Below are positions 4,237 through 5,512 of a stretch of 5,512 nt of DNA, piece after piece; the first letter of the stretch is position 1, and each line of letters begins with the position of its first letter. Source of the stretch: Gemmatimonadales bacterium. GTDB lineage: Bacteria > Gemmatimonadota > Gemmatimonadetes > Gemmatimonadales > GWC2-71-9. The stretch is taken from NCBI GenBank assembly GCA_030597435.1, contig JAUVRV010000226.1:1-5512 (forward strand), read 5' to 3'. Below the pieces are notes generated by a model. The model saw nothing but the letters and a program-made list of their open reading frames with translations. It ran no database searches and was not told the DNA's origin. A program made the translations under genes and the position numbers.

Positions 4237-5512
4237 ATGAAGAAAGTCCGGGCTGCCAATTGGGACGAACTCGAGCCGCTCGAGCCTGCCTATGCGTTAG
4301 TTGCCAACGTTGACCTGGTTGTCATACGCTGGGAAGACCGGGAGGAGGCCTCGGTCTTGTACGGTCGCTGTATGCATCGTGGCGCGTTGCTGAGTGACGG
4401 CTATGTACGTGGGAAGAACTTGATATGCAGCGTCCACGAATGGGACTACTGTTACAAGACAGGTGTCAGCTCCTATAACCCAACGGAACGTCAGAAACGG
4501 TTTCAGTCATGGGTGGTGGATGGGGGTGTATGGGTAGACGAGGATGAAATTGCCGCTTGGGAAGCCGAGAACCCACAGCCCTACGATCGAGACAGTTACC
4601 AGGGGCTGTACAAGGATCCACACGGTGGGCCAGAGGAGCCACATTATCAGTACATACAACATCTGGCCGAGCATGGTCTTACGCTGGTCGGCCAGCATGG
4701 TCGTGTTGCGGCGATGGGCGTGCCGCACGACCAATTACCACAGTGGGAAGACATCCAGATGGTCACCGCCCAGCTGTACAAGGTTCCATTGCTGGATGAC
4801 CATCCGGTCGGCACCGAGGTCGTGATCGGTCCCAAGGCCAAGAAGCCACTCTCGCTCGACATCCCGCTCTTCGTTTCCGACATGAGTTTCGGTGCCCTGT
4901 CCGAGGAGGCCAAGACCGCACTGGCCAAGGGCGCCGAAATGGCGGGCACGGGCATCTGCTCCGGTGAGGGCGGCATGTTACCCGAGGAACAGGCCAACAA
5001 CTCTCGTTACTTCTACGAGCTGGCTTCGGCGCGTTTTGGCTTCTCTCTGGACAAGTTGCGCCAGGTCCAGGCCTTTCACTTCAAATGTGGTCAAGGTGCC
5101 AAGACGGGCACTGGTGGGCACCTGCCGGGCAGCAAGGTCAAGGGCAAGATTGCGCAGGTCCGTGGGTTGAAGGAAGGTGAGCCGGCAGTATCCCCACCAC
5201 GTTTCCCCGATTGGGAATCCGTGGACGACTATCGCGACTTTGCCGCGGAGGTCCGCGAGACAACCGGTGGGATTCCCATCGGTGTGAAACTCTCCGCTCA
5301 GCATATTGAGCGCGACATCGAGGCTGCGCTACAAATCGGCGTGGATTACATCATCCTCGATGGTCGCGGTGGCGGAACCGGAGCAGCGCCTCTGTTGTTT
5401 CGGGATAATATCTCTGTGCCGACGATCCCTGCCCTGGCGCGGGCACGACGCTATCTGGACGCCAAGGGCCGACGAGATATAACACTGGTGATAACAGGCG
5501 GTCTGCGGATAC
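4237..5512 (+). CDS. Rieske [2Fe-2S]-glutamate synthase (FMN-binding) fusion, 3' partial
   Basis: The frame is open for 425 codons from the ATG to the window edge, with no stop, so the C-terminus is missing. Residues about 1-105 form a Rieske domain: cluster ligands C45-x-H47 in RCMHRG and C64-x2-H67 in CSVHEWDY. The extra disulfide cysteines of bc1-type Rieske proteins are absent, so it resembles the low-potential ferredoxin/oxygenase kind. A linker (about 106-170) leads to the FMN-binding glutamate synthase barrel: SDMSFGALSEEA (214-225), CSGEGGMLPEEQ (241-252), GQGAKTGTGGHLPG (285-298), the loop near KLSAQH (351-356), DGRGGGTGAAP (375-385) and GGLR (421-424). The [3Fe-4S] cysteines of this family would lie just past the edge. 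The class II glutaminase domain of classical GltB is absent. The likely chemistry is amination of 2-oxoglutarate, or a related amino-acid synthase reaction, with the Rieske centre perhaps supplying electrons to FMN in place of the GltD subunit; that is inference. It is probably cytoplasmic: no signal peptide is seen. Confidence 0.92.
   Translation, partial: MKKVRAANWDELEPLEPAYALVANVDLVVIRWEDREEASVLYGRCMHRGALLSDGYVRGKNLICSVHEWDYCYKTGVSSYNPTERQKRFQSWVVDGGVWVDEDEIAAWEAENPQPYDRDSYQGLYKDPHGGPEEPHYQYIQHLAEHGLTLVGQHGRVAAMGVPHDQLPQWEDIQMVTAQLYKVPLLDDHPVGTEVVIGPKAKKPLSLDIPLFVSDMSFGALSEEAKTALAKGAEMAGTGICSGEGGMLPEEQANNSRYFYELASARFGFSLDKLRQVQAFHFKCGQGAKTGTGGHLPGSKVKGKIAQVRGLKEGEPAVSPPRFPDWESVDDYRDFAAEVRETTGGIPIGVKLSAQHIERDIEAALQIGVDYIILDGRGGGTGAAPLLFRDNISVPTIPALARARRYLDAKGRRDITLVITGGLRI

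Noticed and set aside
4978..5304. A 108-codon minus-strand open frame
   Set aside because: It lies wholly inside the Rieske-GltS gene, whose translation carries conserved GltS motifs here; the reverse frame shows no recognisable domain and no good start context.
1..5512. Mobile elements, CRISPR arrays, toxin-antitoxin or defence genes
   Set aside because: No transposase, regularly spaced repeats, recombinase or defence domains were seen; nearly all the DNA is explained by five ordinary genes.

Overview
The window looks like chromosomal DNA of a Gram-negative bacterium with fairly high GC (high fifties percent, judged by eye). A secreted outer-membrane beta-barrel protein ending in phenylalanine shows the double membrane. 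The combination of a DUF438/hemerythrin/PAS protein, a DUF1858-DUF2249 protein and an alginate-export-type porin is compatible with Gemmatimonadota or a proteobacterium with anaerobic or denitrifying metabolism. The sequence alone does not settle the phylum.

Layout. (1) Positions 1-3029 hold a three-gene plus-strand operon: DUF438-hemerythrin-PAS (43-1299), DUF1858-DUF2249 (1289-1804, overlapping its predecessor by 11 bases) and an alginate-export-family outer-membrane porin (1824-3029). A 7-bp hairpin sits just before the first ribosome binding site, and the operon's own promoter lies outside the window. (2) Positions 3030-3198 are a convergent intergenic spacer with two hairpins that could end transcription from either side. 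(3) A minus-strand PAP2-superfamily membrane phosphatase occupies 3199-4023. (4) Positions 4024-4236 are a divergent intergenic region with a 19-base interrupted palindrome, two oppositely oriented near-copies of a 14-base element, a small GC hairpin and a perfect TTGACA box. (5) From 4237 to the right edge runs an open frame with no stop: a Rieske [2Fe-2S] domain joined to an FMN-binding glutamate-synthase domain, cut by the window end.

How the parts fit. The first two genes carry domains that recur around nitric-oxide and oxygen responses (hemerythrin-like, PAS, DUF2249) and are translationally coupled, so they probably form one sensing or redox module, with the porin as a co-transcribed envelope component. 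The Rieske-GltS protein is a redox enzyme without the glutaminase domain of classical glutamate synthase; its Rieske domain may feed electrons to the FMN. The PAP2 enzyme probably works on lipid phosphates at the membrane. No mobile element, CRISPR array, tRNA or rRNA was seen. Most of the content belongs to known families; the least explained parts are the divergent control region and the Rieske-GltS fusion.
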